Source of the DNA: Chamaea fasciata
Lineage: Eukaryota > Chordata > Aves > Passeriformes > Sylviidae
NCBI GenBank assembly: GCA_029207755.1
Contig: JARCOQ010000003.1
Coordinates: 97,604,646 to 97,668,645 of the forward strand
Reading direction: 5' to 3'
DNA length: 64,000 bases
The notes beneath the pieces were generated by a model. That model ran no database searches. It saw nothing but the letters and a program-made list of their open reading frames with translations, and was not told where the DNA came from. The position numbers and the translations under genes were made by a program. This document shows positions 11,519 through 24,155 of this stretch, piece after piece; position 1 is the first letter of the stretch, and each line of letters starts with the position of its first letter.

Positions 11519-14500
11519 TTGGTCTGAAGAAGAAATTGTCTGCAGGTAGGTGAGACAAGATAATATTTTGTTTATTCCTACAGTCCTTGGCTGAGTGAAG
11601 TTTTTCACTATTAACAGATTCAGGAAACAAATGCATATAAATTGCAGAAAACACTGAGTAGATAGAAAGTGTTATGCCAAAAACTTACTCTAAAACAACA
11701 CAAGAATTTTAAAGAGTGATCCTCTGCACTCACTTTTTAGTCAAACCTGTGGATTGCCAAAGGAACAGCAAGCATAATTCAACTGTATAAATATTAAGCA
11801 GTCTAACCCAGCAGGTTACTGGATTCCATACAGGACACAACTGACTGGTGAGCCCTTCTGCTGTGTGTCAGTGCCAGCAGCACGGCTCTCTCTCATCCCC
11901 TGCCTGGCATTCCTGCCCCACCAGCAGCTTTCATGGGCTCTCATTGCTGTGCTTCAACCTTTCTCTTTTTGCTTTCAAGGCATTCCAAACCACAAAAACA
12001 AAGCACAAGAACCTGCTTTTGGATAACATTCCTATTCCAGACAATTTTTTTCCTGATTTTCTAACACTGAGATTCCATTAATCATCTGAACCAGAGAGAC
12101 TGTTGCAGGTGACTAAATCACATGAGATAGGAGAGATGGTTGCTCTCACTGGTTCTTTCCACAGTGTTTAAAATAACATATTTAGAGCAGGAGGGGTGCC
12201 ATTACAGATATGTGACAGGAGGAAAAGACAATTAGATAAGTAGGATCTAAACAGGCATGCATTATTGTAAATTATGCTCATTACTTCTCTTTCAGTATCT
12301 ATAATGTTTCCTTGCAGCACGTGTGAAAGGAATTTGAAACTGGGACATGATACAGCTCATTGCTTTCTAAATCTTCAGCTCCTGCTCATCTGCAACAAAA
12401 GTTATTATTTGATCAGCTTAGAAGGGATTCACCTCTTTTCTCAAACTTAAAATGTCCTGTTACATGAAAATCCAATGTTTTTAATTCTAATTCAATCCTT
12501 TAACAAAAAAGCAGTGCATCTGAAATGAGCCAAAAATGGTGCATACAATGCTAAACACTCACCTAACACTTCTGCACACCTTCCATCCCCAAGAAATAAC
12601 CACTGATATACTCACACAGGTTAATAATGTTTAAAGGAATGCAACTCATAATATTTCTCACTGTAGTCAAAACTCTTAGAAGAAGACAAATACATTCTCT
12701 GTGTGAATTGTCTTATTTTCACAGCCTTTGCTCAGTTCTGGTTCTCTGAATAGAAAAAAAAAATGCAGGAAATATCTTCCTTCCTCAGAAATCCACACTG
12801 TAGACCCTGTGGCTTGCTCTGGGCCCCAAAAAGTTCTTGATTCTCTTTTCTCTGAGGGCTGCACTTGTATTCCTTCAACATCTCTGCATCTGAAGCAGAG
12901 AGTTTGCTAAAAATTTCATAACCCCTCTGCTTGTCTCCCCTACAGCTGGGCAATCCCTAGATAGACCCACTTATGTCAACCTTTGCATGCCAAACAGCTT
13001 GGGTTTTTCCAAACCCTTTAGGAAAATCAAATTATTTTTACTATAAAACCTTAAGCTCTTCAGAACCCTGGAAACTGCAGAAAGGAGTCCTCTGAGAAGG
13101 CAGATATTTGGAGGTCAAATCACATGTACAAAGATATAGGCAAGGGAAATGACAGGCCCACAGTGCATGGAGTCAGTGCCTCAAACTGCTTTGGGAAGGT
13201 AAGGGAGGGTGAGGTGCTCAGAGGCACAGGACAGAGATTCAGAGAGAGTTCCAAGGGAGCTGAAATGCTACACCAGGCTTCAACAGCTGTGGGATGGTCA
13301 CCAGAACCCTTTTGGGCTGCAGTTTGTCAATTCAGGGCCCAGCTGGTGCTTTACCTAAGGGCCACACATATCTAGCAAGGCATACAGAGTGCTGCAGAGA
13401 TCCCAGTGCTGCCACTGCTGGGAAACTCAGAAACAATGTTCCCATGGTCCAGGCTGCAGACAGGGTTTTACCATTCAGTAACCCTGAAATATGTGAGCAG
13501 TCAGTGGGCAATGAGTCTGATGTCAGCCTGGAGTCAAAACCACTTGATTCCCCATTCAAAAGCGAAGCAGCACTGTAATAGGAAGCAGAGCTTTCCCAAA
13601 CTCTCCATGCCTTGGGCATGAGAGAACAGTTTGTTTAGCACACCCCCTCACACCACAAGGACAATTAACTCAGGTTATAACTGTCTAGCAGAACATAGCA
13701 TCTTCCTCTATTGAACCTGCACTGCTAACAGTGCATCCTAAGCAATCTTGCCCCCTCATCTGCAGTTCCTAAAGCTAACATTTGACTATTTTCAGCACAG
13801 TAAAATTAATCCTTGATTTAATCCTGCTGTTTAAGGTCTTTGCCTGAAATTGCAAATGTACAGCTAATGCACCATGATTCAGACAATGTAAAAGTTTGCC
13901 AAGGCTGGAGGTGGATTCTAAAACTGGTGTTAACTAAAATTTTAAAATGTTTGTCTTTTGACTGGGCATCTTGCAGGCAGACCCAGAAATTGAACCCAGC
14001 TACCTCTGTTGCCTAATAGAGTGTCTGAAAAAATAGTTATATAGATGACAGAGATATGAGAGTTAAATAAGAACACAATTATAGTGGTTTAGTACAAGCG
14101 AGCAGGCCATGGTAAAAGTAAACCACTGTATTAATGCTTTGTGGTGGACCAATTACTCCAGCCTTGATATATTTAATTTTGTTCCAGGCCAGGCTCTCAA
14201 ATGATTTGACATTAGTGTAGCTCAATTATATTTATATTCAGTGAGTTATAACAGTATGTAACAGCTGAGGATCTGGTACAGTCTCCATGTCTCACAAATA
14301 CAGTCGCTGAAGGCTGCTTTTAGCCTTTTTTCTACTCCTATTTCCCTTATAAGTAACAGCAGAATTTTTGTCAATCACTTGAGAGACATTGCTTTTGGAT
14401 GTGTTAATTTAATTCAGTAGGACAGACAGATCTATAGCAGCTGGTAGCAGACAAAGAATGGGCTGAAGGAGGCTTTCTAAAGTTAACACTATTCTTGGTG

Positions 14501-17500
14501 GAGATAATTAAAGACTTTTAAAAGCCAACCAATGAGCTCACAGAGAGTCAGTAAACTCCATGCATCCGAGGGAGCAGGGGAGAGCAGCATTGTCTTCTGG
14601 CACAGCTCTGCATCAGAGGTATGTGACTCACGTGAAACCAGCCTGAGAACTTTCAGTGGAGCCACCACTTCACTTTGGAACAAAACTAGGGGAAAATACA
14701 TAATTAAAACTTCTAACCCAGCACCAATACTGAGCTGCACATGACACAAGTTTTGGTGGATTGTGAATACTTCAGAGAAGACAAAAATGACAAATGCTTG
14801 AACAGTAAGCAATAAATGAAACTAAATAAAGTAAAAATGTTTCCTTAGGCAAGGGAAATGCCTAAACAGAAAAATGGTAGAGTAGACAGGAGATTGCAAA
14901 CAAGTCGTAACACGTTACAACCTTATTACCAAGTCAACCAGCTGGTGCTGTTACAATAATTAAGTTATTTTTGGTTGTATTGACTGGCATGTGATATTTA
15001 ATAAACAGAAGAGGTAAACTGCTCATCTGTGGAGCCACATCTAGAGAACTGTGTTATCAGTTAAACTTCCCACATTATGAAAGTTCTAAAAAGTTATACC
15101 TAGAGAAAAGAATGAGGAAAGCCTGAAAAATCCAATTAGTCCAGAAAATACAATATGCACTCTTTTTCTGTTTCCCTGCATCTGTACCTTCCCTATTGGT
15201 TTGATTTTTCGTGAAGGGTTTTGGGTTTAGTTTTTATCATACAAACAGTATGTCAGCATTGAGCAGAAAGTAGGAATGGCTAGTCACAGGTAAAAACACC
15301 TGAAGTAGGAATTTTTGCTGAAATTATGTAGTCTCCCACGACTGCACAGGGTATAAGTTTTACAATATACATAAGGCAGTTTTAAATGTGATCAACTATT
15401 GACATTCCCCCCAGACTTGGTGATTATCCAAATGGGTTAAGATTTAGTACATAAGATACAGGATGTAAGATAAACTTTTGGCCTTAATGACAGATCAGCA
15501 CAGGAACATGTTGTATAGATGGATATGAAGTCTTTGTTTTCTAAGGCTAGTTAAGCAATGTGAATTTGTAGTACATGTACATGCAATTTCATTTAGGCTA
15601 TGCAGATGACTGATGGATGTGTGAGTCAGCCCCAGGGCAGAATGTGATACAGGTGACATGTAAAGGCAGTTTAACCCATGTCATGCAGGGGCCAAAGTCA
15701 GGCATCACAATACAATACAGTATAAATTAAAACTTTGGAATATCATAGAGTACTGTATAGTACCATAGCTCATCTCCTCTTATCTTAGAGTAGTCTGTAG
15801 CTCAGGATTTCCTGAGTTTTGTTTGTTTTGTTTGGAGGGTTTTTTCCCCATGAATAAAAGCTGTACTAGCAATGGCAACTGGTTTCCACAACCAGTGATG
15901 GCAGCAGCACTCACTGACAACCTGAGCCTTCCTAACTTGAAATGACTCATAAATCACTAATGGTTCAAATTACATAGTACCCCTTTATCTGGGTAGACAG
16001 ATCTGAGGTAGTTCTGTTTGAGCCTGGAAAGATGGCCAGGAACATTTAGAAACAATATGAATTGCTATCCATGTAAGGCATTCTTTCTTCAGGCAATAAA
16101 CAGTCCATCTCTTTTGCAAGGTAATCAGAGCTTTGTGTTACTGATTGTACCACAATCTGGGTAAAGTACAAACCCGTACTGCACTCCTGTCCATTTGTTA
16201 TTTTAAACTTAACTTTCCTAGATTGGCTACAAAGCTAGTGCATTAAAAAAACCCAGAGACATAGTAGATCATCCTCACAACCTCTTGTGATTAGTGGTTT
16301 TGTTTCCAACCAGTTGTCAAAATGACTATCCAGCCACATAAGTTATTTCTGTTAATTTTCATCTCATGCTACTCTCACTTCAGTGAAATTAATCTAGAAT
16401 CCAGCACAATAAATATGGCTTAAAATACTAATAATTTAATTCAAATACTCTGCAGAAAAGAGTCCAAACCTCTAGAAGGTATAGCAGTATTGAGGATGAA
16501 ACCATAACCCCCTGAACTGCAGCCTTGGAGGCTGAGGAGGCTAATATTGTTGCAATTTTAGAACTTGGAACAGGAGATTCAGATTCCACTTCAGAGTTAT
16601 TCTGGTGCTGGGAAGACCCCTAATTAACAGTGTGTGAAAATTTTCTATTAATTGACAAGCTTTATAAAAATAGCCCTGCTTTCTAAAAGTTTCCAGTGTA
16701 GCTTTCTTTTGCTTATTTTTAAACGGGAAATATTTCAAAAGATTACAAACTTTTGAGCTAGACTTTTTTGAGACATTGATGAGGTTTACCATATCATTAT
16801 GACTGTATTATTATAATTTAAAATGAGCTGTGCTCCCAGTTTCTGAGAACCTAGCAGTCCTACCAGTAGTAACAGCCAAAGTGGAGTGGAAAGGATGCCA
16901 TCTCTCCACATGGGACACGGTTTCACCAGAGCAAATGCTGCTTGGGGACAGGACTCTTTGTTCTACTTCAGTCCTACACACCTGCAAAGTAAGCCAAATA
17001 TAACCAGCCAACCCACCTGAAGGGACTACAATTCTTCCATTGTAGAAATTAAGCACCCTGGATAACCTGGATCATTTTCAGCAGTATCATTTACTGTTTA
17101 GTCAACCTGACAGAAACTTAAAACTTTCCAAAGCAATCTCCTCTCGGAATGTTCAGTAGCCTATTTGTTGAAAGGCAAACAACAAAAAAATCTCAAGCTA
17201 TTTTATGTTAAGAGAGAAGAAAATTACTTTAAGCATGGCACATTTATTGGCATAGGATCCTATACTATTACATCCAGCTTGTCTGTAGTAAAGTACCTTC
17301 TGCATCCACAGAGGAATCTAAATAGATTACCTGGCTGAAAAAAAAAGTTTTATTTAAAACTCTGTAACTTCAGGCCATACTTTGAAAATCATTCTAATAA
17401 GGCCTTGATATGCTGGAAGTTCACTTGGTCAGTTTTACAACTGATTAGATTGCCATCTGGGGTGACAAATTACTTTTCTATAATCTGTGATCTGACTCAT

Positions 17501-18140
17501 TAATCACAGATATATATTGATGGCATAAACCATATGATAACACAGCTAGAGGAGGTGATGCACCTACTTTGTGAATTAATTGTGATCAAATATTATTTTG
17601 AACTTGCATGTGACATAATTCGCTGATAAATTTATGTTTTAAATTGAGATTGCAAACAGACCTGGTAAGTATGATCACACTGAGTATGGATCACAGCTGG
17701 GACAACCAAAAATTAATATGTATACAAGAAGGTTCATTTGTTTGCTGCAGTCTTTCAGACACAGCATGTATCTGAAACACAGGAAAAAATTGGCCCACAG
17801 GGACTCTTTACTGCCATGCTGAGACTTCTTCCAATGACTGGCTGAAAACAAGCTCAGCTATTCCTACATTTTACTTCTAAGTCTGAACCGGCTAGAAGGG
17901 AGCTGTCTCAAGGCACAGACAAATTAGACAGCTAAGTAGAAACAGTCTAGTAAAAAAAAGACAAACAGGATGTTCTAGCCTTCTTCCTTGCTGATGCTCT
18001 CCATTCTTGATGTTATTGCAGCAGGATAGGTCAGAGCAACCAGGGGATGGCAGTACGGCTGTGAACAGCAATAGGGAGCATCAGCAACCACCACCCCCTC
18101 TAAGAGCCCAGGAAACACTGAAGGTGAATAAGAATAGCTG

Positions 18141-18170
18141 AAGGAAGAAGGAAGAAGGAAGAAAAAAAAG
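18141..18170 (+). repeat. Purine tract of GAAGGAA units
   Basis: Tandem GGAAGAA-like units ending in a short A run; purine-only on the plus strand. Confidence 0.85.
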
Positions 18171-19239
18171 TAGAAAATTATTCCTGGTTCCAGGGAAAGT
18201 ATGGTGAAGCTGGGCAATTCATAGGAGAAGGGATTTACTGCAAAATCTACAGTCTACACCTTCCTTTGGAAGTCCTTTCCAACCACACTTCAGCTGTGTC
18301 TCTAGGCTTTGCCTGTCTTCCAACCCTAGCTGTAAAACTAAGTCATGGCTTTTGCTGCAGGTTCCTGTCAGTGGCCCAGATAGCAACCTTCTCCAGGGAG
18401 AATTTATTTTGCAACCTAGCCCTTCCCTTGAGGATTCTTCCCACTCCCACCAAGCAGGACCTTTTTCTCTGTTGTAACCATAAAACCAAACTTACCCCTA
18501 CATTTTGACAACCCCCAGCTATATGAAGCCAAGTGTCTCCATCCATTGCCTTCCTCTACACTTCCTCCAAAATTTCAGCAACTCCGCCATAAACTTATTG
18601 CTCCCTAGATAACTATCCCATCATCAGTGAGATCAGAGCTGAATATTGCCTGAATAGCTGAGAAACCTTGAGGCATTTCATGGTTACCTTTGATCTATCT
18701 TTGAAAAATGCACCTGTCAGGATGTAAATTTGTACCTAGACATTTTGGAAGTTTGTTCCCATCTGCCTTGTAGTGGATGGAGAGAATCACAAATCATACT
18801 CATTGCAAATGTGAGACACTTCAGTTTTTCTTCTATCTATGGGCAATTATTACTTATTTGTAGTCACATTTCTGATACTTTTTAAATTACAGGTTTACCC
18901 GTAACTCCAAGGTGACACCTAGCTGACTTTGTGCAGCATCTTCAAATCAAATCAGTGTATTTTTGTGAGGAGGAATATTCCTCTGAGAGGAAGTAATGCC
19001 AGGAGAAAATTCCTATCTCCTGCCAAGAGCAAATTCTGACCTGCCAAAAGTAACAGAATCTGTATGTAAGTCTCATTGAATCCCAGAACCTGACTTCCAT
19101 GCCTTGCTTCTACACAAAAGGTGAATGCATCTTAGGTATTTGCAGTGTAGCAACCAGGCATCTCCCTGACTGCATGATTCTCTGATCCCCCACTGCTCTG
19201 CCCTCATGATTCCCACCTGAAGTGCTGCAGCTGTCCTGT

Positions 19240-19312
19240 CCATGGCAGGGGGGTTGGAACTGGATCATCTTCAAGGTTCCTTCCAACCCAAACCATTTTG
19301 TGAATCTGTGAC
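19240..19312 (+). mobile_element. CR1 LINE 3'-end fragment, plus strand
   Basis: A short 3'-terminal piece of CR1 in plus orientation. It contains 'ggggggttggaactgg', 'ttccttccaacccaaacc' and a decayed terminus 'attttgtgaatctgtg' where intact copies read 'attctatgattctatg'. It is 5'-truncated; the related part may start a few tens of bases earlier (about 19205). Confidence 0.72.
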
Positions 19313-19639
19313 CCAGACCATGCATGTCATATGCTTCCAGTTTGCTTTATATAACTGATCACTGATCTCTGATCACAATTTGATATGTTTTGGGATCTCT
19401 GAAGACAAAGTTCCCCAAGTGTACATACAGTGGTCCGACACCCCAAGTATTGGTACTAGCACTAAACCTGGAGTATCTTCTAGTAAATTGCTCCCTGCTA
19501 CCCACTTCTTTTGACAAAATAAATCCTTTCTCGCCTGTTCATCCTATATACAAGGTGCCACCATCTCAGGTAGCTGAAAGGGAAAATACTGTACATCCAA
19601 CACTACTCATTCCCCAGAATGACACGAGCTTGACTATTT

Positions 19640-19662
19640 TATATATATATATATATATATAT
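19640..19662. repeat. (TA)n microsatellite
   Basis: About eleven uninterrupted TA dinucleotides. Confidence 0.95.
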
Positions 19663-22600
19663 GCCTTTATAATACACTTAGAATTGAATTCCAATGATAA
19701 TTCACATGAACCTCCTCCTCAGAGGTGTTCTGTGAAACACCGGGCTAGATTCCTGCTTAAAGCACAGGCTCCCAAAATCTAGGAGTTGTCTGTCTGCAGT
19801 CAAATGTTTGTATAATTAAAATAAATAATTACTTCTATCAAAGATAAATTTAAATTTATCACGAAGCTTACCTAAACTGAGTTGTGGGGCAAGATTTTCC
19901 CCACTCACCCAGTTCTCAATCTACAACCTGACCAGCCTACCATCAGCCTACAGCATCTTTTTAGTTTTCTAAACTGTTCCTAAAATAAAACCAATTTATA
20001 GCATCTCAAGCTTACAACATAGCACAACACCCTGCCAGGGTCTCTCTAGCCTTGTGTCTATCTCTTCTAATAAGCCATTCCTAAATGTGCTCTCCTGGAA
20101 CAGAAGGATCATTAGTTTTCAGGTACTTATCAAAAGGTTTCAAAGGGTACCTAAAAATAGGTCATACCGATAAGAGTTTCATTTGACAAATGTCAGGCTC
20201 TTCTAATACTTCCCTTTGTAAGACAAAGGGCAAGCCAACATTTTCACAGCTGTCAAGTAACTCTCTGCACTGAAACACAGTAGAATAAAACCTGACAGTG
20301 AACCATTGCTGCATATGAGTCCTGGTTACATAAGGTAGTATAGGAAAATGAGTGTTTTTCAGATTAACTTTAATGTCAAGGCTGGTAGCATGAATGTAAT
20401 TATGGCTGATATTTTTATGCTGCAGTCTGACAGATAGTTAGCAATAAATACATCACCTCATGCAGAAAATGAGCAGACTTTCAGTAATGGAAAAAGGAGG
20501 GTGTCAAGTACATGCACAACTTTTGTGCATTTGCTTTCCCCTGGGTTTTATTATTGCCTTGGAAATGTTTCAGATCACTGTTTTGGTTCTCAACCTCTTC
20601 ATCTCACCTTTCAGAGAGGCTTTTGAGAGCTGTTCTGATTTCTATTACCTAGCAATGTCTGTGGCATCCATCTTTCAACCAAGAAAGTGAGACCTATGAT
20701 CTTCAGGCCAAAAAGCATTAATGAATCATGAAAAAGGAGGTGAACTTTAAGTCGTATGACTGCTGCCTACATTGCTGAACAGTGAAGCCAGCATGGCCAC
20801 GGAACTGGCACAACAGTAGGGAACTCCAGGCTGTGAGTGCTGGCTGCACAGATGGAGGGTGACAGAGGAGTGCAAGTCAGAGGGAAACACAGAGTACAAG
20901 TGCTATAGGTGGGGTGTGAAAAAACCCCTTTGAGAATAAAAACTTCTTGTCTTCTCTTCCAAAGAAACACAGTCATGCTGATGGAGGAGAAATTTGCAGG
21001 GGCTGATGACACTAAGACATTCTTGCCATTTTTATTCTATATTATGACATTTACAGAAGATTGGAATGTATTAAAAAATTAGAGAACTACTCTTTTCCTT
21101 GTCCATCATTGTTTTTTCACCATGGTAAGCTGAGATTTTATACCAGAGCAAAATCAGTTCAGAGAAGCAAGACAAGAGGATCCAATACCATTACATTCCT
21201 CAACATTTCCTATCTTTATATTATGCACTTTATTTACCCACCTCTCACAGAATTTGCATTTATATTTTTAAAAGTGCTCCCTATCACCATCAGCATTTAA
21301 TTCAAGGACTCTTTTAGTCAAATGGCCAGCAGAAAAGACAGGATTTAAATCTTATGTTCATTAAACTTCAGGGATTGTTTTAATCAAGACATTCTACATT
21401 AATGCACTACATCTATCATTAGAGGGGTTCCATGTGATGATGTTATAATTTCTTCATTAAGTGATTGTGTAAACTCCTTCCTTCATATCCTCAGGAAATT
21501 AACTTTTAATATTATATTAAAGAATCAGCTTTCATTCTAGTATTCAATAGCAACTTATTCTAGATAATTATTTATCAATAATATTGCTGAAGCAAATTTT
21601 AATTTCTAAAGAAGCCTTTGGTCATTTTCTGTAGAAAAAAGTCATCCAGCTAAAAGAAACTGTAGTCATTTTCAGATTGATCTGGACAGTGAAAAAATTA
21701 TTAAGGCATTTCGTAAGAACATTTGTATAAAATTTATTTAAATGAGCTACTGTCTCACAACTATTTATAGCTGTTCAGTTTCAACAAGCAGCAAAAATCA
21801 TCATGCCAGATCTTCACAGGTTTCAGAATTGATGACACTGCCTTTCAGGACTGCGTCTACTAAAAGCACAGAATAGGGGTATTCACTTCTGTATGAACAG
21901 TGGCTTAGAAATGAGAAATAATAGGACATTCTTGTGGTTTCATAACATCAGTGATTGCTATCAGGCAGAAGAAATAGAACATTTTAAGCATCTAGTCTGC
22001 AGTGCCATCTTCTGTGCTTTAATGCAACATAACTATTGATTTCCATTACTCCTTTTTAATAAATTATTACTATCTGTGGCAAGTCACCATCTCTCAGTGT
22101 TAATACTGGTTTGGGGTCTTCATTTCAAATAATATCTTTAGATTTCTGTGTCATTAGTAGCAACAAGTGTGCTGCAAGTTTACTCCTGTGTGATTCAATG
22201 TAGTACAAGCTATTCTATTTCAAGAAAGCCTTGTTGATGATTTGATCTCTGACCAAAATCTTCCATGCTGTTCAACACACTCCTCTTGAAATCAACCAAC
22301 TATTTCACCAGTTTTGGTGGATTGTAGAAGCTAATGGTGTATAAGCATCCCACCCCACATGGGCAGTCCATCCTATCAGAAGTCCTGCATGGAGGCCTCT
22401 GCTGAAGTGTTAATTACACATTAGGGTGCTAACCTTGCCCTAGAATTGCAGATTCACAATGTTTCACAGCAGTATTCAGCAACGAGTCAGATGCTATATA
22501 CAAGCTAGAATAATTGTGCCTTTCAAGACTATTTTCACAGCCTCAAGTTTGTACCTAAGCTACTCCACCAAAAGGGAAAATTCACTGAGAATTATGGATG

Positions 22601-22744
22601 CTCAGCCATAAAAGACAAAACAGAACTCTATTTTGAAATAGAAAAGGAAACTCAGAAAGGAAATGGAAAATCCAGGCACGTGCAATGGATCCTAGGTTTG
22701 AAAGCAAAGTAGCTGCATCTTGACAGCAGGAAAAATATGAGACT

Positions 22745-22770
22745 CATATTTAGACTTGACTCTAAATATG
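22745..22770. other. Perfect inverted repeat, 10-bp stem
   Basis: Arms 22745-22754 (CATATTTAGA) and 22761-22770 (TCTAAATATG) are exact reverse complements around a 6-base loop. The stem is AT-rich, and hairpins of this size are expected by chance in this much sequence. No further pairing typical of a microRNA precursor was seen. Confidence 0.8.
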
Positions 22771-23939
22771 TTTGAAGACGTACATGATGAGTAAATTCTT
22801 TCCATGATCTGGTTTTAGACATTTTCAGCACTAAGGCAAGCTGGATGAGCATAATGGAGAGCAAAGTACGTGACCCAGGTGCCTAATTTTCAGCTCTGTA
22901 CAACATATATGGAAACAAATTTGTTTGTTTCCAAATTTTGACAACTGTGTTTGGAAATGATTATTGTGGACTTCACGTAAGAATGAATACACTGTAAGGG
23001 AATTATAAGCACTTGGTGACGAAGAAGAAATTTGACATTGTCGCAATCTGTTGAGATGCACCACGTAAATGGCACATCAAACTCACACAATTTGTTTTCT
23101 AATGGTATAATGGATAATGGGATTATAGGAGCTGAACTCTCCATTAAAAACTCTCCATTAAAAGTACTGTTATGTGTTTAAGTTTTATTGATGATTCAAA
23201 ACCCAGAGATCATGTGGGCACATAGATCAATGTTCTACTTAACATGGCTTACAAAGAGAACCTGCCACTGACTTAACCAGCCTCTGAATTATGAGAATGT
23301 GTTCCTTCCTAAGTATCTGTTGATCATGTGCAAGAAAAATCAAGCTGTTACAGGAACTTGAAATTGAGAAATGCAGACTGATGCTTTCATGTTGCTGGTG
23401 GTAAAACTTCTAAACAATCCCTAGAAATATGCATGATGGTTTTATAATGCACAAGGAATTACAGAAAAAGAAAAGGATGATAATTTTGGACTTCATTCTG
23501 CCAGATAAAGCAGAATAACAGCGGTATTGGGAGTTAGCAGTTGCCTAGAAACTGCAGAACATGACCTCATTCAATAAGACCAAACACTGCCCCATCCACA
23601 GATATATAGAGAAAATGCATAGTACTCCAAACTAGTTTATATTCAAAATCTGAATAAACTAATGAAAATACTGATTACAAGGGGAAATGCTGACAGGAAA
23701 AGAAATTAATAAAACCCCTGGAGTTTCCAAGTGTCACTGTGAAGAATGGGAATGACCTTAGCTAGAATCTTGTCTTCATTCACTGGCAAGGACAAAAGAA
23801 AATATTTTAAAGAAAATATGTGGAAAAAAAAGTGGAATCATGAACAAAATAGGAGCTATGAATTGCCAAAAGTAGCTTAGAGCAACAGTTATACAGACTA
23901 TTAGAATTAAAGACATTTAAAAAAAATATTGAAAGTGTA

Positions 23940-24155
23940 TTGGGAACAAAAAAAATTATAGAAAGGTTATTAACAAATGCAGATTGTAAAATTGTCAATG
24001 ATGACATGGAAATGACAGAAGTTTTTAATAAATACTGTGTCTCTATATTTGGAAAGAAGCAGAGTGCTGCATTCATACCATATGAGGACAGGGAGGCAAT
24101 TTCCAGGCTATTAATAAGCCTTAGGAAGAAGTTAGACAACATCTACTTAGGATAA
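23940..24155 (+). pseudogene. Probable ancient LINE (CR1/L2-like) ORF2 remnant
   Basis: One plus-strand frame contains the segment NDDMEMTEVFNKYCVSIF (codons at about 23997-24050). This resembles the linker between endonuclease and reverse transcriptase in CR1/L2-type LINE ORF2 proteins, where an aspartate/glutamate stretch precedes a 'xVFNxYFxxxF'-type motif. No endonuclease or RT catalytic motif is visible nearby, and the flanking DNA contains stops in this frame, so it is a dead fragment. The assignment is by pattern recognition on a short match; a chance ORF is the alternative. Confidence 0.42.

Larger units (their letters stand above)
9907..19239. other. Long non-coding stretch, no gene recognised
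   Basis: About 9 kb of AT-rich sequence broken only by the simple repeats listed separately. Frames in 13124-13620 overlap on both strands without domains; the underlying DNA is slightly less AT-rich but no repeat is recognised. A purine tract of GGAAGAA units lies at 18141-18170. The segment 17394-17660 is rich in TAAT/ATTA-type words and is discussed as a possible conserved element. No exon, tRNA or promoter supported. Confidence 0.55.
19313..23939. other. Non-coding stretch, no gene recognised
   Basis: AT-rich with a (TA)n run. The frame 19390-19782 (130 codons) crosses that microsatellite and has no domain. A perfect 10-bp-stem hairpin lies at 22745-22770. No gene or repeat family recognised. 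Confidence 0.55.
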
